The notes: generated from the letters alone by a model not told the origin. A stretch of DNA of 64,000 bases from Branchipolynoe longqiensis (GCA_030323885.1 CM059190.1:87829865-87893864); one strand, 5' to 3'. Positions 1 to 12,395 are shown, counted from the stretch's first letter. Numbers and translations are program-made.

Positions 1-1620
1 AAGCAGTTTTAGCCCTAAAACTGAGTTTTAAGTCGCGAATCGCAATCGGTAGGTATGCTAGGGGAGCGCACACCTCATGACTTTTGGGTAGTTTTAGATC
101 GTATACGGTAGGTGGGTACGGAAAAACGGTAGGTGTGTACCTAGCATAAGGCGTTCCCATACCGAGGCTGGGAGGTGGAACACGTGACGTGTGTCGGCAC
201 GTGACACGGTGTGGGACGCCAGGTGAGCGAGGAGACGGGACGGATGGGCGTCATTGTGGGACGGGGAAAGGCGTGACGGGGTGGGAGAAGTGTGTGTGTG
301 GGGGGGGGGGGGGGTTTCAAAGGTCACGGCTGTAAAGAAAGCTGCCCAGCCCTGCTCGTAAAAAAAAAACTAAAAGGAGAAAAAAAGGTCGGGGTGAGAA
401 AAAAGAAGGCGATGCATTGTAGTTGGGGGGGGGGGGGGGGGGGGGCGGGGGGGGGGGTGGACTGAAGGTCGAAAGAAAGGGGGGGGGGGAAGTGACCAAC
501 GGTCGTACGGGGGGGGGGGGGGGTGGTGAGCATAGCTCTCGCTCTCCCTCTCCCCCTCTCCCCTCCCCCTCCCCCTCCCCCCTCCCTCTCTCCCCCTCCC
601 TCTCTCCCCCTCCCTCTCCCTCTCCCCCTCTCTCTCTCTCTCTCCCTCCCTCTCCCTCTCCCTTCCCCCTTCCCCCTCCCTCTCCCTCTCCCCCCTCTCT
701 CCCCCCTCCGCCCACCTGGTGCACGTTATGGAGACGCCACACGTTCGCCATGACGTGCTGGGTGTATGACAGGACACATGCGACGCCATGACAGGTCGGT
801 CAAGAAGGTCAGGTCTTTGAGCAAACCGAAATGACCAGTCACCGTGTGGAAGGCGTCCAACGTGAACGCTGCTAGTAAACGCTGACGTCTGCATCTGCCT
901 TTATCTGTCGCGTTGAAAAATGTGGCCGATTCATTTCTTTTTTTAGAGCCAGTGCGCCACCGCTGAAAATAGAGACACATTCAGAGGAGTGAAACGGGTT
1001 TACCAAATGGAAGAAATGACACATGAAGAGTTCATGTGCAATCCAAAAATGTAGTTTAAATACAATAGTTTTACCTGAAAATAATCTTAATTCTTAGTAA
1101 TTCCACTTTTCATATGATCACATAGTTATGAGGCAATGGGCAAAGGAATAGGAATATAAAATAACTAATTTTTTGAAGGTTTGATTCCAATGTTTATCCT
1201 CATTTTTTGTTTGGTGCTTACATGGTTTTACGCCTGAACTCTTCAAATGTGATCCCATTGTGTTATTTTTACTAATTAATTTCCTTCTCCCCCCCCCCCC
1301 CAAAATGCTTCGAATTGGACCTCAACATCAGAGGAACCAACACTGATTAAACCTGTGTATGGGGGCACCAAAACTCCTCAAGAACCCAGATTTGACATAA
1401 ATCTCACCTACAACCTTGTTTCAAAGTTTGTCTGATGTTACGAAATATAAGTCAGATGCAATTCTCTATTGAAGATTGCAACACCTTTTTTTTTTTTTAA
1501 TTGCGAAGTCATTCTTCTAGTCGCACCACCAATGATGCCGCTCAACAATCTGTGGTAATTAAACAGTCACAAGATGTATGTAGTATCTGACATGTGGATA
1601 AACTGGATATGATAGTTTGA
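1..1620. other. No gene seen; E-boxes, G tracts and pyrimidine tract
   Basis: CACGTG occurs at 181 and 198 in a unique block (gaacacgtgacgtgtgtcgg). 1,000-1,620 is AT-rich with no recognised repeat. Confidence 0.4.
533..712 (+). repeat. Polypyrimidine CCCTCT-rich tract
   Basis: About 180 bp almost purely C and T, with mirror-repeat character. Flanked by G tracts at 425-523. ORFs here are low complexity. Confidence 0.9.
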
Positions 1621-1624
1621 TGGT

Positions 1625-1935
1625 ATATAGTTAGCGTCCAGTACTCTGGAGTGTGCTCGATCAGTGACTTGGACAATTTATACTTGTTTCCGCTCTTGCC
1701 TAGTTCTTGGCATAACTAGTAATAGGATAGGACAATGACTAGTTCAAGTAGTTGGCTCAGTATCAGGATACTATGACTCAGTTGGACATCGGTAGATGGC
1801 GGTTCGGTCTCCCAGTGGCAGTCGGATAGTGCTATACTATAGAGTCACCATGGGTGCGCACTATCACACCACACTTCGTGGTACCTAACCTACTCTGACC
1901 TTGGATGTTGCTAGAACCTACAACTCCCAAACAAA
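1625..1935 (+). mobile_element. Diverged tRNA-derived SINE
   Basis: Recognisable central and tail blocks (gacaatttatacttgt, ggctcagtatcaggatac, tctcccagtgg, gtgcgcactatcac, ccttggatgttgctag) ending aaacaaacaag. Head eroded. Confidence 0.7.
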
Positions 1936-2694
1936 CAAGCGGCTAACTACAGGTTCCTTTGATCACGTGCTTTGACCAGAGCCTCATCTTGGTTTATTGG
2001 GTGGGCGCACAGGACCGTTGCTGTTCGATTGACCGTCCCCCCCCCCCCACACACACACACACCACCGACAAGGGGTACAACTTTATTACCGGAAGTGGAG
2101 TTGTCCATAACGGAAGTGACACTTGCGCTTCCCTATTCTCGTGTAGTCGTTTCGCTGTCGCTTTGAGCAAACTGGAAGATGACCATTATTTCCTTTTGTC
2201 GGAATGGTTGTGTGATTTTATTTTAATTGCCGGATATGGTAGTTTGGGTTGTAGGTAACCAGCTTCCGTTGGGCGACGTGATTGGACGAGACGTTAAGCA
2301 CCGGGGTCCAATCAGACAGAGGATATTGCCGACACCTGTCGTGTGTGAAACCTAATAATAGCAGCACAGGGTTGCATCGCTTTGAGAGTTAAGTGAGCAG
2401 ATTGTAGTTAGCAAATTCAAATTGGCTTTGTTCTGCATTGGTTTTATGGGAGCTCCCAACGTGATGGTAGAGTTTTAAAGGATAGGGGCATGGGGGGGGG
2501 GGGGGGTCCGTGCTGTGATTTGGGGCACCTCCGGGGTCAATATATTTGGATGCTGTTTTATTGAAAATTGCAATTTGATTGTAAAAACGCTGTACAACAA
2601 TAGACCAGCAAGCACTATTTGGATATTGTTTGTTTGGGGCTTTATATTCTAGAAATGGCTATGTTCATATCAAGAGAGGCACTGACTTTTGATA

Positions 2695-2925
2695 GTGTAC
2701 ACACATGTTGACTTTATAGTGCTGCTCCACTGGAATACAGTACAGCTAGCACCGATATTCCACTCAGTCACATTATCCTGATACTGACCATATCAGTACT
2801 TTCCCTATCCTGGTAGCGTATCAATTTTGTATATTATTTGGGTTGACTCTGTCGGGGTTTGAACCCACGATCTCCTAAATAGGAAGCAAGTCAGTGGTCT
2901 TATTGAGTTCGGCATCCTGTCTGGC
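2695..2925 (-). mobile_element. Diverged SINE, tail truncated
   Basis: Minus strand: B-box region (gtgggttcaaaccccgac), central and part of the tail (ttccagtggagcagcact). Confidence 0.7.
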
Positions 2926-3013
2926 CCTAATATTACGTCTGTTCTGAGTTCCACTGGTACCTCCGGATATATAGAGACTGCAACCTAACATGCCAGCTCA
3001 TAGCTTCAGCTTA

Positions 3014-3246
3014 ATCCTCAGTCACACTACGGCTTACAACCACTTTGGACCAAAGAATCTACCTGATTGCGACCAAAACAATGGTCGCCAACCTCTGGGT
3101 GACCATTTTGGTCGCCGACCTCTGGGTGACCATTTTGGTCGCCAACCTCTGGGTGACCATTTTGGTCGCCAGAAGGTTTTTAGTTGTGGGTTGCAATGAG
3201 ACCACTTTGCAACCCTTTTTAATGGTCGCAGTAGAGTGACTAGGGT
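3014..3246. mobile_element. TIR element (CCTCAGTCACACTAC ends) with 27-bp repeats
   Basis: Left end cctcagtcacactacggct, right end gcagtagagtgactaggg. Inside, three units of ggtcgccaacctctgggtga plus ccatttt (27 bp). Related element at 42,984-43,218. Confidence 0.65.
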
Positions 3247-3269
3247 CTTATCCAGTGGCGAATGGTGGA

Positions 3270-3540
3270 GGATGTGGTGAATACACACATTTATATACAG
3301 TGTGGTATTTTATGTAGTGTGAACTATTTGCTTGGATAATTTCACTGCAATCTACATTAGAAAAAAATGTATGGCATTGGGTTATTTTATTGCAATCTAG
3401 ATTAGAAACAAATGTATGACAATCGTCCCAAGTTTTGTCATTACGAGGCATGTTGGTATAAGTACAAAGTGAGTTTTTATAGGGTCTATCGTGAAGGGTT
3501 TGGAGGGGCACCAACCCCGAACTGAAGCTGCGACCCGGCG
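3270..3540 (+). repeat. Dispersed repeat, also at 42,725-42,960
   Basis: Shares tttcactgcaat and attagaaaaaaatgt blocks and a gaagga/gcaccaac region with 42,725-42,960. Both copies lie next to the CAGTCACACTAC-type element, on opposite sides of it. Confidence 0.55.
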
Positions 3541-4149
3541 TGTTGGGCCGCAGCCTCAGTCCCTCAGTAGTGGGGAGAAAGCTATTCCAAGGTTTACAGT
3601 AAACCAGTGTAAGCCTGTACACAGGTAACATGAATCCACACATTCTTATGGCTAAATTATCAGAGCGTTAATCAGAGGGAATCTAATAACGCCGTCTACA
3701 AGATTGTGTCGGCACTTTAGTTCATAGCAATTAGTGACCGGGTGGCGCCATCTGGCGTGCACAGATGCGGGAGACCATTTAACATTATGGTAGGACGGTG
3801 AAGACAATGTGGAGGGGGGGGGGGGGGCTTGTCTTTGAACGTTGAGAAACATGACAGCCTTTTCTGATCATTGTAATGCTGGTGACTTTTCTTTCTCAAT
3901 ATTTTATTGAGAATATTGTTTTTTAGTGTGGAAATTGCCTGTCATTTCTGTATCGTGGTATTTTCAACAGCTACTTGGTGATCTTGAGCTCGTGCAAAAT
4001 AAGGGGAACCCTTTGTTCAGGCTGTTCCGTTGTAGTATATTATAAACGCATATTTGGTATTAAAACTAGTTGCAATTTTAGATAGATATATTTGGGGGGA
4101 TAACAGTAATTATGAAGCAAAATTGACATTTCTTAACAGATATATTGTA

Positions 4150-5030
4150 CAAGATGGTCACTTCCTGCTACAGGATCGTGGGATTGATCCCTGACCGAGT
4201 AAACCCAAGGAGTTTGCTACCACGACTGGCAGGTTCAGTGTTGTGGTACCGGTGTGGCGGTTTCAGCTCACTGTGAGTTTCAGCAGTGCGCATAGACTCC
4301 AACTCAAGGGATTGTCAATGGTCGCGAGCAATCTTCATACAGAAAATACAGAAAAAGTGATATATCTCTCAAACCACACCACCTATTAACAAATCGCTTG
4401 GCACACATATAGAAAACATCTTTACCAAAAAGATTATATTAAATTTATAAGGTTAGGGTTCTTGATTTCTATTAATTTCGAATAAAACTAATGGTTTGCA
4501 CTGCGTGTACCCGTCAAACTCAAGGCATTGTCAATGGTCGCGAGGAATCTTCATACAGAAAATACAGGAAAAGTGATATCTCTAAGACCACACCACCTAG
4601 AAACAAATCGCTTGGTACACATATAGAACACATCTTTACCAAAAACATTATATTAAACTTATAAGCTTAGTCACGATGCTGTGAGATTTTGACGCATGCA
4701 CAGGAAACTGACAGTCAGCTGAAACTGGCAGTCAGCTGAAACCGCCACACCGGCGCTGTGGTATATCCAGTTGGGCAGCACTATAAAACTGTCATGTGTT
4801 TGTACTGTCACAAGTCGGTACCCGTCCTGCTGCGACCATTAGCTACGAGAAATTTCCTATTCTCGGCTGATTTCTTGGGTGTTTTTTTCTCTCTTACATT
4901 TATGGGTCATATCCCGTCATCCTTAGCACTATCAAATTTACTGGAAGTAAGGTTTCCAGGGGGGGGGAGGGGGTTAAAAGTCAAATTTCACCTCCGCAAC
5001 GTTGCTAGGATGTAAAACTCCAATAAATGA
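4150..5030 (+). mobile_element. SINE remnants split by a TIR element
   Basis: Head-like piece 4,155-4,205 (gatcgtgggattgatccctg). Tail pieces at 4,760-4,845 (gttgggcagcactataaaa, cacaagtcggtacccgtcc) and 4,998-5,025 (gttgctaggatgtaaaac), with unrelated sequence between. Confidence 0.55.
4249..4753. mobile_element. TIR element B, full copy with doubled core
   Basis: Perfect 20-bp TIR CCGGTGTGGCGGTTTCAGCT at both ends. The core (caatggtcgcgagcaatctt, accacaccacctattaac, tttataaggttag) occurs twice, at about 4,310-4,460 and 4,525-4,670, so the element contains an internal tandem duplication. Confidence 0.85.
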
Positions 5031-5069
5031 GGCCCAAACCGTGTAATTATACCGGAAGTGTCCCTGATG

Positions 5070-5290
5070 TTCACAGCTGGGGGTGGGGCGCTCTCTGCTG
5101 GGAGCGGCGTGGCGCCCCCCTGCGGAGACACGGGGCCCTTTGAGGTGGGTGGGTTGGACGCTGGGGCAACCCGCTCCCCGCGCGCGCGTGAATGAGGAAG
5201 GTTACGTGACGTGGGACGCCCTAACGGACGAGCCCTCCCTCCAGGTGCGCAGCCACCTGTCTCCGCTAGGTGGCGGCATTGAAACCAGAA
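5070..5290. other. GC-rich unique island, no gene recognised
   Basis: Contains gttacgtgacgtgggac and a CpG-rich block. A 90-codon ORF crosses it but shows no similarity I recognise. Confidence 0.3.
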
Positions 5291-6267
5291 ACTGGGGGGA
5301 TGGGCGAGTCGCGTTTCTTTTCCAAGCTTGCAATACAGGTGCATGTTGTCAGTAGCTTGTAAATTTGGCATGTCATGTATATGGGTCACATATTTGGTTT
5401 CCGCATTACATTGTTAATGATTTTGCTCTTTTTTTTAGGGGCAGTAAGACAAAAGATTATTGTTGACTGTATTAGGTATGTTAGCAATGCTACATGTATT
5501 TATTCTATCCCACAACATTTATTCAAAATATGCTTATATGATTTTGTGCTAAGGTGAAAATGTGAGTCTGTATCGACACCATGCATCATTCCAAATGTTG
5601 TTCCCCCCAATTATTGACATTGTAAGATGTAATATTTATTGCTTAACTGTAAACAATAACGTTTTGTTTGAATTTGTTGACTGTGTTAAATGCATGCCTT
5701 GGATGGATGTTACACAGTCAATTTTAGTGGCTTTCTCAATTTGTATAAGATCAAAAAGTGGGGTGGGAGGGGGATTTCAAGTCTGACATGCACAACATAT
5801 AAACCTTTATATGAATATGGATTCTGCTATTAATGTTATTTGGGATGTTTGCTGCTATAATTTGCAATGTTTTCACTTTTGGTTTCAATGTCACAATGGT
5901 AGTTCACAGTTTCCATGGATATATGGTAAATGGATGCGTGGGTAGGGAGGCGCCAGTTGCGGATAGTAGCCGCTGATGGAACTAACCAGGCATAAAACAC
6001 AATTAAAAAATACAACACAATGCACGTACTGTGTTAGTGCTTGCTAATGATGCTTTCCTGTTGTTAGTTTGTGAAGTGTTTCTGTACTGTTAGTCGTGTA
6101 TGGGGAAGATTGTTAGTTAACCATGTTTGAGTAGTTACTTTAGTGTGACAGTCCTGGTGATAGGGCGAGGCTAGTTGACGATGTTTGTGTGTAGTTAGTT
6201 TTGTATGATGCACCCGGTGTCGTGTGTATAACGTGAAATGTGTGCATTGTTCATTGTCTGTGTTGAG

Positions 6268-6440
6268 TGCCCGCCTCCAGTTTTGGTAGGTCACGGGTTT
6301 GAAACCCTGATCGAGTTAAGCCAATCGCTGAATTATTTTTATATTTGTTGCTACATAGCCTGCCGTTTGGCGTTACTATGATAGGGCAAGGCGCAGTGGA
6401 ATGAGGAAAACCAATTGTCCATGATTGAAAATTCCCCTCC
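6268..6440 (+). mobile_element. SINE with alternative 3' body
   Basis: B box acgggtttgaaaccctg, central region, then gcagtggaatgaggaaaacc and ccatgattgaaaattcccc in place of the common tail. Confidence 0.7.
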
Positions 6441-6444
6441 TTAT

Positions 6445-6791
6445 AGTTGCATAGTCCGATGGTTTTGAGTTTCTGATATTTACTGAGATAAATATATTAG
6501 GTTCATCGCTATAATCTACCTTACTTAAATTTGAAGTAACGTTTATTTTAAATGGCTAACTTTTTAGATATTTGAAGTGTGAGCATGCAAAATTAATTTT
6601 GGCAAACATGCCAAAACTGTGACACCATAGGCTTCTACAGTTAGGAGTTCTATTAAATTGACTCGATCTTCGCTTCTATGTAGCGACAAATGTTTAATAA
6701 ATACACCATTATCTAAGTTAGATATGTAGAATCAAATCTAGATAATTCTTTTGGTTTTGAAAATTTGATATTTTCATCGGACTATGCAGCT
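6445..6791. mobile_element. TTAA MITE copy
   Basis: Ends AGTTGCATAGTCCGATGG and CATCGGACTATGCAGCT. Right flank TTAA, left flank TTAT (one change). All family landmarks present. It lies directly after the SINE ending near 6,440. Confidence 0.85.
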
Positions 6792-7365
6792 TTAATCAAC
6801 TAATGTACACACACAAAATTGGTGAACCTGGTCATCTACCTGCCAGTATTAGTTGATATGGACTGACCATGAGTTAGCTATTGACATGATAATGGCAACC
6901 ATAGCTCAAATATGTCAGCATAAAGATTATGCCCAGGAGACCTATATGGCTGTCATAAAACAAAATAGATATGATCTTGTAAAAACAACAAAAGAGAAGC
7001 AAACCTTCAGATATGAAGGACATCAGTTCAGCCGTTATCAAGGGCATCATTACGGCTTTAATAAATGAATTCGCACAATTCAATCTTATAATCACTCCGA
7101 GAATCTACCCTCAAAACCTGAAAAGAGCAACAGTTATGCCTACACCGACGGTAGATAACCCAATATCCGGCAACAAATTGCCACCAATATCAATACTATA
7201 TGTAAGATCCTTTATACACCTCAACCATACCCTGCTTTAGCTCAATGTTAATGTATACACCATATAATCTCATGTAAATGTTCCAACTATGACATCTATA
7301 ACTTGTAAGTCTTGAAATAGATAATACTGCCATTTTAGCTGACATGTACTGGTACTTCAAATATC

Positions 7366-7700
7366 ACACGGGATGGCTGAATGAGTTAGAGCGTCCGTCT
7401 CCCGTGCTGGTAGATCATGGGGTCGTGGGTTCGAACCCTGGTCGAGTCAAACCAATGACTTAAAAATTGATACTTGTCGCTTCCTAGCCAGGCGCTCGGC
7501 ATTATTAGGACATGGCAAGGACTGGTGTGCTTAGTGTCAGGATAATGTGACTGAGTAAGATACCAGGTCATGGTGCCGGCGGCCTGGTTTCCTAGTGGGA
7601 CAGCACTATAAAGTCGCCATGAGTGCGCACTGTCACAAGTCGGTACCTGTCCTGATATGACCTTAGATGTTGCTAGGGTGTAAAACAACAACAAACAAAC
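7366..7700 (+). mobile_element. tRNA-derived SINE, full-length
   Basis: Head resembles a class-II tRNA: A box tggctgaatgagttagag, B box ggttcgaaccctg. A central region follows (ttgatacttgtcgcttcc, aggcgctcggcattatt), then the common tail (gggacagcactataaag, tcacaagtcggtacc, tgacctta, gatgttgctagg) and a CAAA-rich end. About 335 bp. Confidence 0.92.
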
Positions 7701-7834
7701 ATCAAATATCTCAACGGTTCGCCATTTACAATAAAAGTTACTTCAAACTAAAGTAAAGTTGATTATGACAATCAATTTCATATATTTATCTCAGACAAAT
7801 GAAAGAAGCTCGAAATCATCAGACTATGCAACTT
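7694..7834. mobile_element. TTAA MITE half copy
   Basis: Only one half, ending catcagactatgcaacttt. Joined directly to the 3' end of the SINE at 7,366-7,700. Confidence 0.65.
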
Positions 7835-8068
7835 TAATTACAACAAGCGTCCCGCTGATGATGGGGTTGGCGGATGTTTGTTGTATCGGACTCGACCTGC
7901 GGGGAGCCTTGTAGGTCGTGGGTGGAGGGGGGTTGGGGGGGGGGGGGAGAGGGTGCTTGGTGGGTAATTTCCCCAACTGTCCTATTACTGTGTGCGGTGA
8001 GGCTCGAAACCCCATATTGCAGGGGCTCGGTCCCAAAACGAGGCCCTCGCACGCCATGCGGACTCACT

Positions 8069-8096
8069 GGGGGGGGGGGGGGGGGGGGGGGGGGAG
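8069..8096 (+). repeat. Long G tract (representative of many)
   Basis: More than 20 consecutive G. Other long G or C runs: 301-314, 425-462, 506-523, 2,493-2,507, 3,813-3,828, 8,993-9,012, 22,385-22,414, 23,042-23,060, 23,328-23,350, 41,168-41,182. Confidence 0.9.
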
Positions 8097-8188
8097 GTTA
8101 CCAACAAAACCAGGAAGGTGGGTCTCACTGTCAGTCTGCACCAAATGGGGCACCAAACTTTGTTTGCCTGATTCAGTTGTCCTTCTAG

Positions 8189-8225
8189 GATTCTTCTTCT
8201 TCTTCGTCTTCTTCTTCTTCTTCTT

Positions 8226-8256
<31 letters not shown>
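8189..8256 (+). repeat. (CTT)n microsatellite
   Basis: About 68 bp of ttc/tct units with one interruption. Confidence 0.95.
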
Positions 8257-8334
8257 GTTGTTCATTGCGGTGTCATTGGTCTTCTAGTCATAGCTATATA
8301 CACAAATGTAGTTTAGTTATAGAATGCATAATGC

Positions 8335-8434
8335 AAAATAAACATTACTTCAAATTTAAGTAAGGTAGATTATAGCGATCAACCTAATATATTTATCTCA
8401 GAAACTCAAAACCATCGGATTATGCACCTTTAAA
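8335..8434. mobile_element. TTAA MITE half copy
   Basis: Half element with aagtaaggtagattatagcg and an end ccatcggattatgcaccttt. Truncated on the left. Confidence 0.65.
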
Positions 8435-8494
8435 GTTGAATATGTTTGAATAGATGTTTGAATAGATGTCTGAATAGATGTTTGAAGAGATGTT

Positions 8495-8740
8495 TGACTT
8501 ACAAAATTGATACTTGTCGCTACCTAGCCTGGCGCTCGTCATTAATAGGATAGGGTAAGGACTGTGTAGCTCAGTATCAGGATAGTGTGACTTAGTGGGA
8601 TATCGGGTCATGGTGCTGGTAGCCTGGTCTCCCATTTGTGGAGCACTATAAAGTTGCCATTAGTACGCACTGTAACAAGTCGGTACCCATCCTGATATTA
8701 CCTTAGATGTTGCTAGGATAGAAAACACCAACAAACAGAC
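8495..8740 (+). mobile_element. SINE, head missing
   Basis: Central region from aaaattgatacttgtcgct through a complete tail to caacaaacagacc. Follows a short repeated tract (agatgtttgaatagatgtc). Confidence 0.8.
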
Positions 8741-9119
8741 CGTTGAAGGTGTTTGTTCTTCATCAGAGTGTGTCGCCTTAATGTGAGACGTGGTTGTGAC
8801 CAACAAGATGGCGACAGTGTCGCGCACAGAAGGCTTGCTCACCTATCGCCCCAATTGGGCGTTTCGGTCGGGTGGGTGGGTGGAGTTGACGGCTCCAAGA
8901 TGCTGGTGTAACCGGCAGCATCATTACCCCCTCCCCACAAACACACACTCAGGTCACGCACACTCACGTCACGCACAACGCGGGATGGAGTGGGGGGGGG
9001 GGGGGGGGGGGAGGATAACAAACTAATCAAATCAACAAAACAAATCACGGTCACGTGGTGCTTGGACTTGAACTAGTATCTGGGCAGGCTTCGACTAGTA
9101 TCTGGGCAGGCGGTCGTTT

Positions 9120-11450
9120 TGCTCTGTGTACACAGTCTCCAAGCAGGCCGTCATTGTGCAGTGTGTGCACAGTGCAACTTTAGTCTCCAAGCAGGCCGTC
9201 ATTGTGCAGTGTGCGCACAGTGTGACTTTAGTCTCCAAGCAGACCGTCATTGTGCGGTGTGCGCACAGTGCAACTTTAGTCTCCAAGCAGGACGTCATTG
9301 TGCAGTGTGCGCACAGTGCGACTTTAGTCTCCAAGCACGCCGTCATTGTGCAGTGTGCGCACAGTGCAACTTTAGTCTCCAAGCAGGCCGTCATTGTGCA
9401 GTGTGTGCACAGTGCAACTTTAGTCTCCAAGCAGGCCGTCATTGTGCAGTGTGCGCACAGTGTGACTTTAGTCTCCAAGCAGGACGTCATTGTGCAGTGT
9501 GTGCACAGTGCAACTTTAGTCTCCAAGCAGGCCGTCATTGTGCAGTGTGCGCACAGTGTGACTTTAGTCTCCAAGCAGGACGTCACTGTGCAGTGTGCGT
9601 ACAGTGCAACTTTAGTCTCCAGGCAGGACGTCATTGTGTAGTGTGTGCACAGTGCAACTTTAGTCTCCAAGCAGGCCGTCATTGTGCAGTGTGCGCACAG
9701 TGCGACTTTAGTCTCCAAGCAGGCCGTCATTGTGCAGTGTGCGCACAGTGTGACTTTAGTCTCCAAGCAGGACGTCACTGTGCAGTGTGCGTACAGTGCA
9801 ACTTTAGTCTCCAGGCAGGACGTCATTGTGCAGTGTGTGCACAGTGCAACTTTAGTCTCCAAGCAGGCCGTCATTGTGCAGTGTGCGCACAGTGCGACTT
9901 TAGTCTCCAAGCAGGCCGTCATTGTGCAGTGTGCGCACAGTGCAACTTTAGTCTTCAAGCAGGCCGTCATTGTGCAGTGTGCACACAGTGCGACTTGAGT
10001 CTCCAAGCAGGCCATCATTGTGGAGTGTGCGCACAGTGCAACTTTAGTCTCCAAGCAGACCGTCATTGTGCGGTGTGCGCACAGTGCAACTTTAGTCTCC
10101 AAGTAGGCCGTCATTGTGCAGTGTGCGCACAGTGCGACTTTAGTCTCCAAGCAGGCCATCATTGTGGAGTGTGCGCACAGTGCAACTTGAGTCTCCAAGC
10201 AGGCCATCATTGTGCAGTGTGCGCACAGTGCAACTTTAGTCTCCAAGCAGGCCGTCATTGTGCAGTGTGTGCACAGTGCAACTTTAGTCTCCAAGCAGGC
10301 CGTCATTGTGCAGTGTGCGCACAGTGTGACTTTAGTCTCCAAGCAGGACGTCATTGTGCAGTGTGTGCACAGTGCAACTTTAGTCTCCAAGCAGGCCGTC
10401 ATTGTGCAGTGTGCGCACAGTGTGACTTTAGTCTCCAAGCAGGACGTCACTGTGCAGTGTGCGTACAGTGCAACTTTAGTCTCCAAGCAGGCCGTCATTG
10501 TGCAGTGTGCGCACAGTGCGACTTTAGTCTCCAAGCAGGCCGTCATTGTGCAGTGTGCGCACAGTGTGACTTTAGTCTCCAAGCAGGACGTCACTGTGCA
10601 GTGTGCGTACAGTGCAACTTTAGTCTCCAGGCAGGACGTCATTGTGCAGTGTGTGCACAGTGCAACTTTAGTCTCCAAGCAGGCCGTCATTGTGCAGTGT
10701 GCGCACAGTGCGACTTTAGTCTCCAAGCAGGCCGTCATTGTGCAGTGTGCGCACAGTGCAACTTTAGTCTTCAAGCAGGCCGTCATTGTGCAGTGTGCAC
10801 ACAGTGCGACTTGAGTCTCCAAGCAGGCCATCATTGTGGAGTGTGCGCACAGTGCAACTTTAGTCTCCAAGCAGACCGTCATTGTGCGGTGTGCGCACAG
10901 TGCAACTTTAGTCTCCAAGTAGGCCGTCATTGTGCAGTGTGCGCACAGTGCGACTTTAGTCTCCAAGCAGGCCATCATTGTGGAGTGTGCGCACAGTGCA
11001 ACTTGAGTCTCCAAGCAGGCCATCATTGTGGAGTGTGCGCACAGTGCAACTTTAGTCTCCAAGTAGGCCGTCATTGTGCAGTGTGCGCACAGTGCGACTT
11101 CTAGTCTCCAAGTAGGCTGTCATTGTGCAGTGTGCGCACAGTGCGACTTCTGGTCTCCAAGCAGGCTGTCATTGTGCAGTGTGCGCACAGTGCAACTTTA
11201 GTCTCCAAGCAGGCCGTCATTGTGCAGTGTGCGCACAGTGCGACTTCTAGTCTCCAAGCAGACCGTTGTTGTGCACCATCTGCATAGTGCGGCTTCTAGT
11301 CTCTAAGCAGGCCGTCGTCGTTCAACGTACGCACAGTGCGACTTCTACTCTCCTCGCAGGCCATCGTTGTGCAGTGGGTGCACAGTGCGACTTCTATCTA
11401 GTCTCCGAGCAGACCGTCGTTGTGGAGTGGGTGCATACTCCGTTGAGTGG
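9120..11450 (+). repeat. 48-bp minisatellite, about 48 units
   Basis: Unit of 48 bp (ctccaagcaggccgtcattg, tgcagtgtgcgcacagtgc, aactttagt). Because 48 is a multiple of 3 and the unit lacks stops, both strands show ORFs of about 660 codons (16-residue periods such as RHCAVCAQCNFSLQAG). These are not good gene evidence. Units after 11,100 have small insertions. Diagnostic variants recur at 816 bp (17 units). Confidence 0.95.
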
Positions 11451-11649
11451 TCTCTATTATGTAGGCTTTGTGATTTAGTTGGCCTTTTTGTCGACAGGGA
11501 AAGGGTCGCCATCCTCCTCGCTCCAGATAATGTAATGCCAAATATCGATGTAGTGTTCTATTTATCTCGGTTGAAGATTGATTAATTCCATATTATCGGA
11601 ATGAAGAATATGACCTGTCGCAAGGAAAGCAGATATTTAGGGTTTTTCC

Positions 11650-11835
11650 CTTTTAGATATGTGGACCACCTACCAGGGAGGAGCTAACTTGACCTTCTAC
11701 CAGACCCGCCCCCCTCGGCGCCAGCGGGAAACACTGTAGTCACCCCGCTGTCCGTGTGGGGGCGCGGCGGACGGCCTGACCCCGGGGTGACGTAGGGAAC
11801 GTCATGGACGTTATTAACTGCTATTAGCAGCCTAT
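11650..11835. promoter_or_regulatory. GC-rich island with E2F-like site
   Basis: ggcgccagcgggaaac and a ggggtgacgtaggg motif in unique sequence. No gene found next to it in the window. Confidence 0.3.
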
Positions 11836-12030
11836 AAACATACCTGGCCAAGTTCGAGAGTGGGGGGTTGGGGGTGGGGGTGGGGGGCTGGGTTCAGAGA
11901 TTGTGATGCTTGATATTTAGTCGTTTAATACTTCACTCTCACAGCAGAGAGCTAAATGGAGAGCGGCAGTCAAGTAATGAAAGCAGTCTTTGTCGCATCG
12001 CGACAAACAGCATGATGATGACTACATATA

Positions 12031-12375
12031 ACTTGCATGATCCGATGGTTTTGAGTTTCTGTCACTTCCTGAGATAAATGTATTAGGTCGATCGTTATAA
12101 TCTACCTTACTATAATCTACCTTAAATAACTTATTTTAAATGGCTAACTTTTGAGATATTTGAAGTGGATACATGTAAAATTAGTTTTGGTAAGCATGAC
12201 AGCATAGGCTTCAATAGTAACAGGTTCTATTCAATTTACTCAGGGTTCCTTTATATGTGGCAATAAATGCTTAATAAGGGCATCGGTATCTAAGTTAGAT
12301 ATTTAGATGATTCTACATATCTAGATAATTGTTTTGGTTTTGAAAATTTGATGTTTTTATCAGACTTTGCCTAAA
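12031..12375. mobile_element. TTAA MITE copy, right end decayed
   Basis: Left end acttgcatgatccgatgg, body as in the family. The right end reads tttttatcagactttgcc and lacks the terminal TTAA. A free right end (aatcggactatgcagcttta) occurs at 12,993-13,014, beyond an inserted inverted-repeat element. Confidence 0.75.
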
Positions 12376-12395
12376 GACCCCCAGCACAAGAAGTA

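Noticed and set aside
317..894. Pro- or Glu/Arg-rich ORFs at 317-894
   Set aside because: Low-complexity readings of the G and CT tracts.
7375..7450. tRNA gene
   Set aside because: A and B boxes are present but are followed by the standard SINE body and tail, and many copies exist in the window.
9095..11104. CRISPR array or repeat-protein gene in the 48-bp array
   Set aside because: Units are contiguous without unique spacers, the genome is animal, and frames are open on both strands as expected from a stop-free unit with a period divisible by 3.
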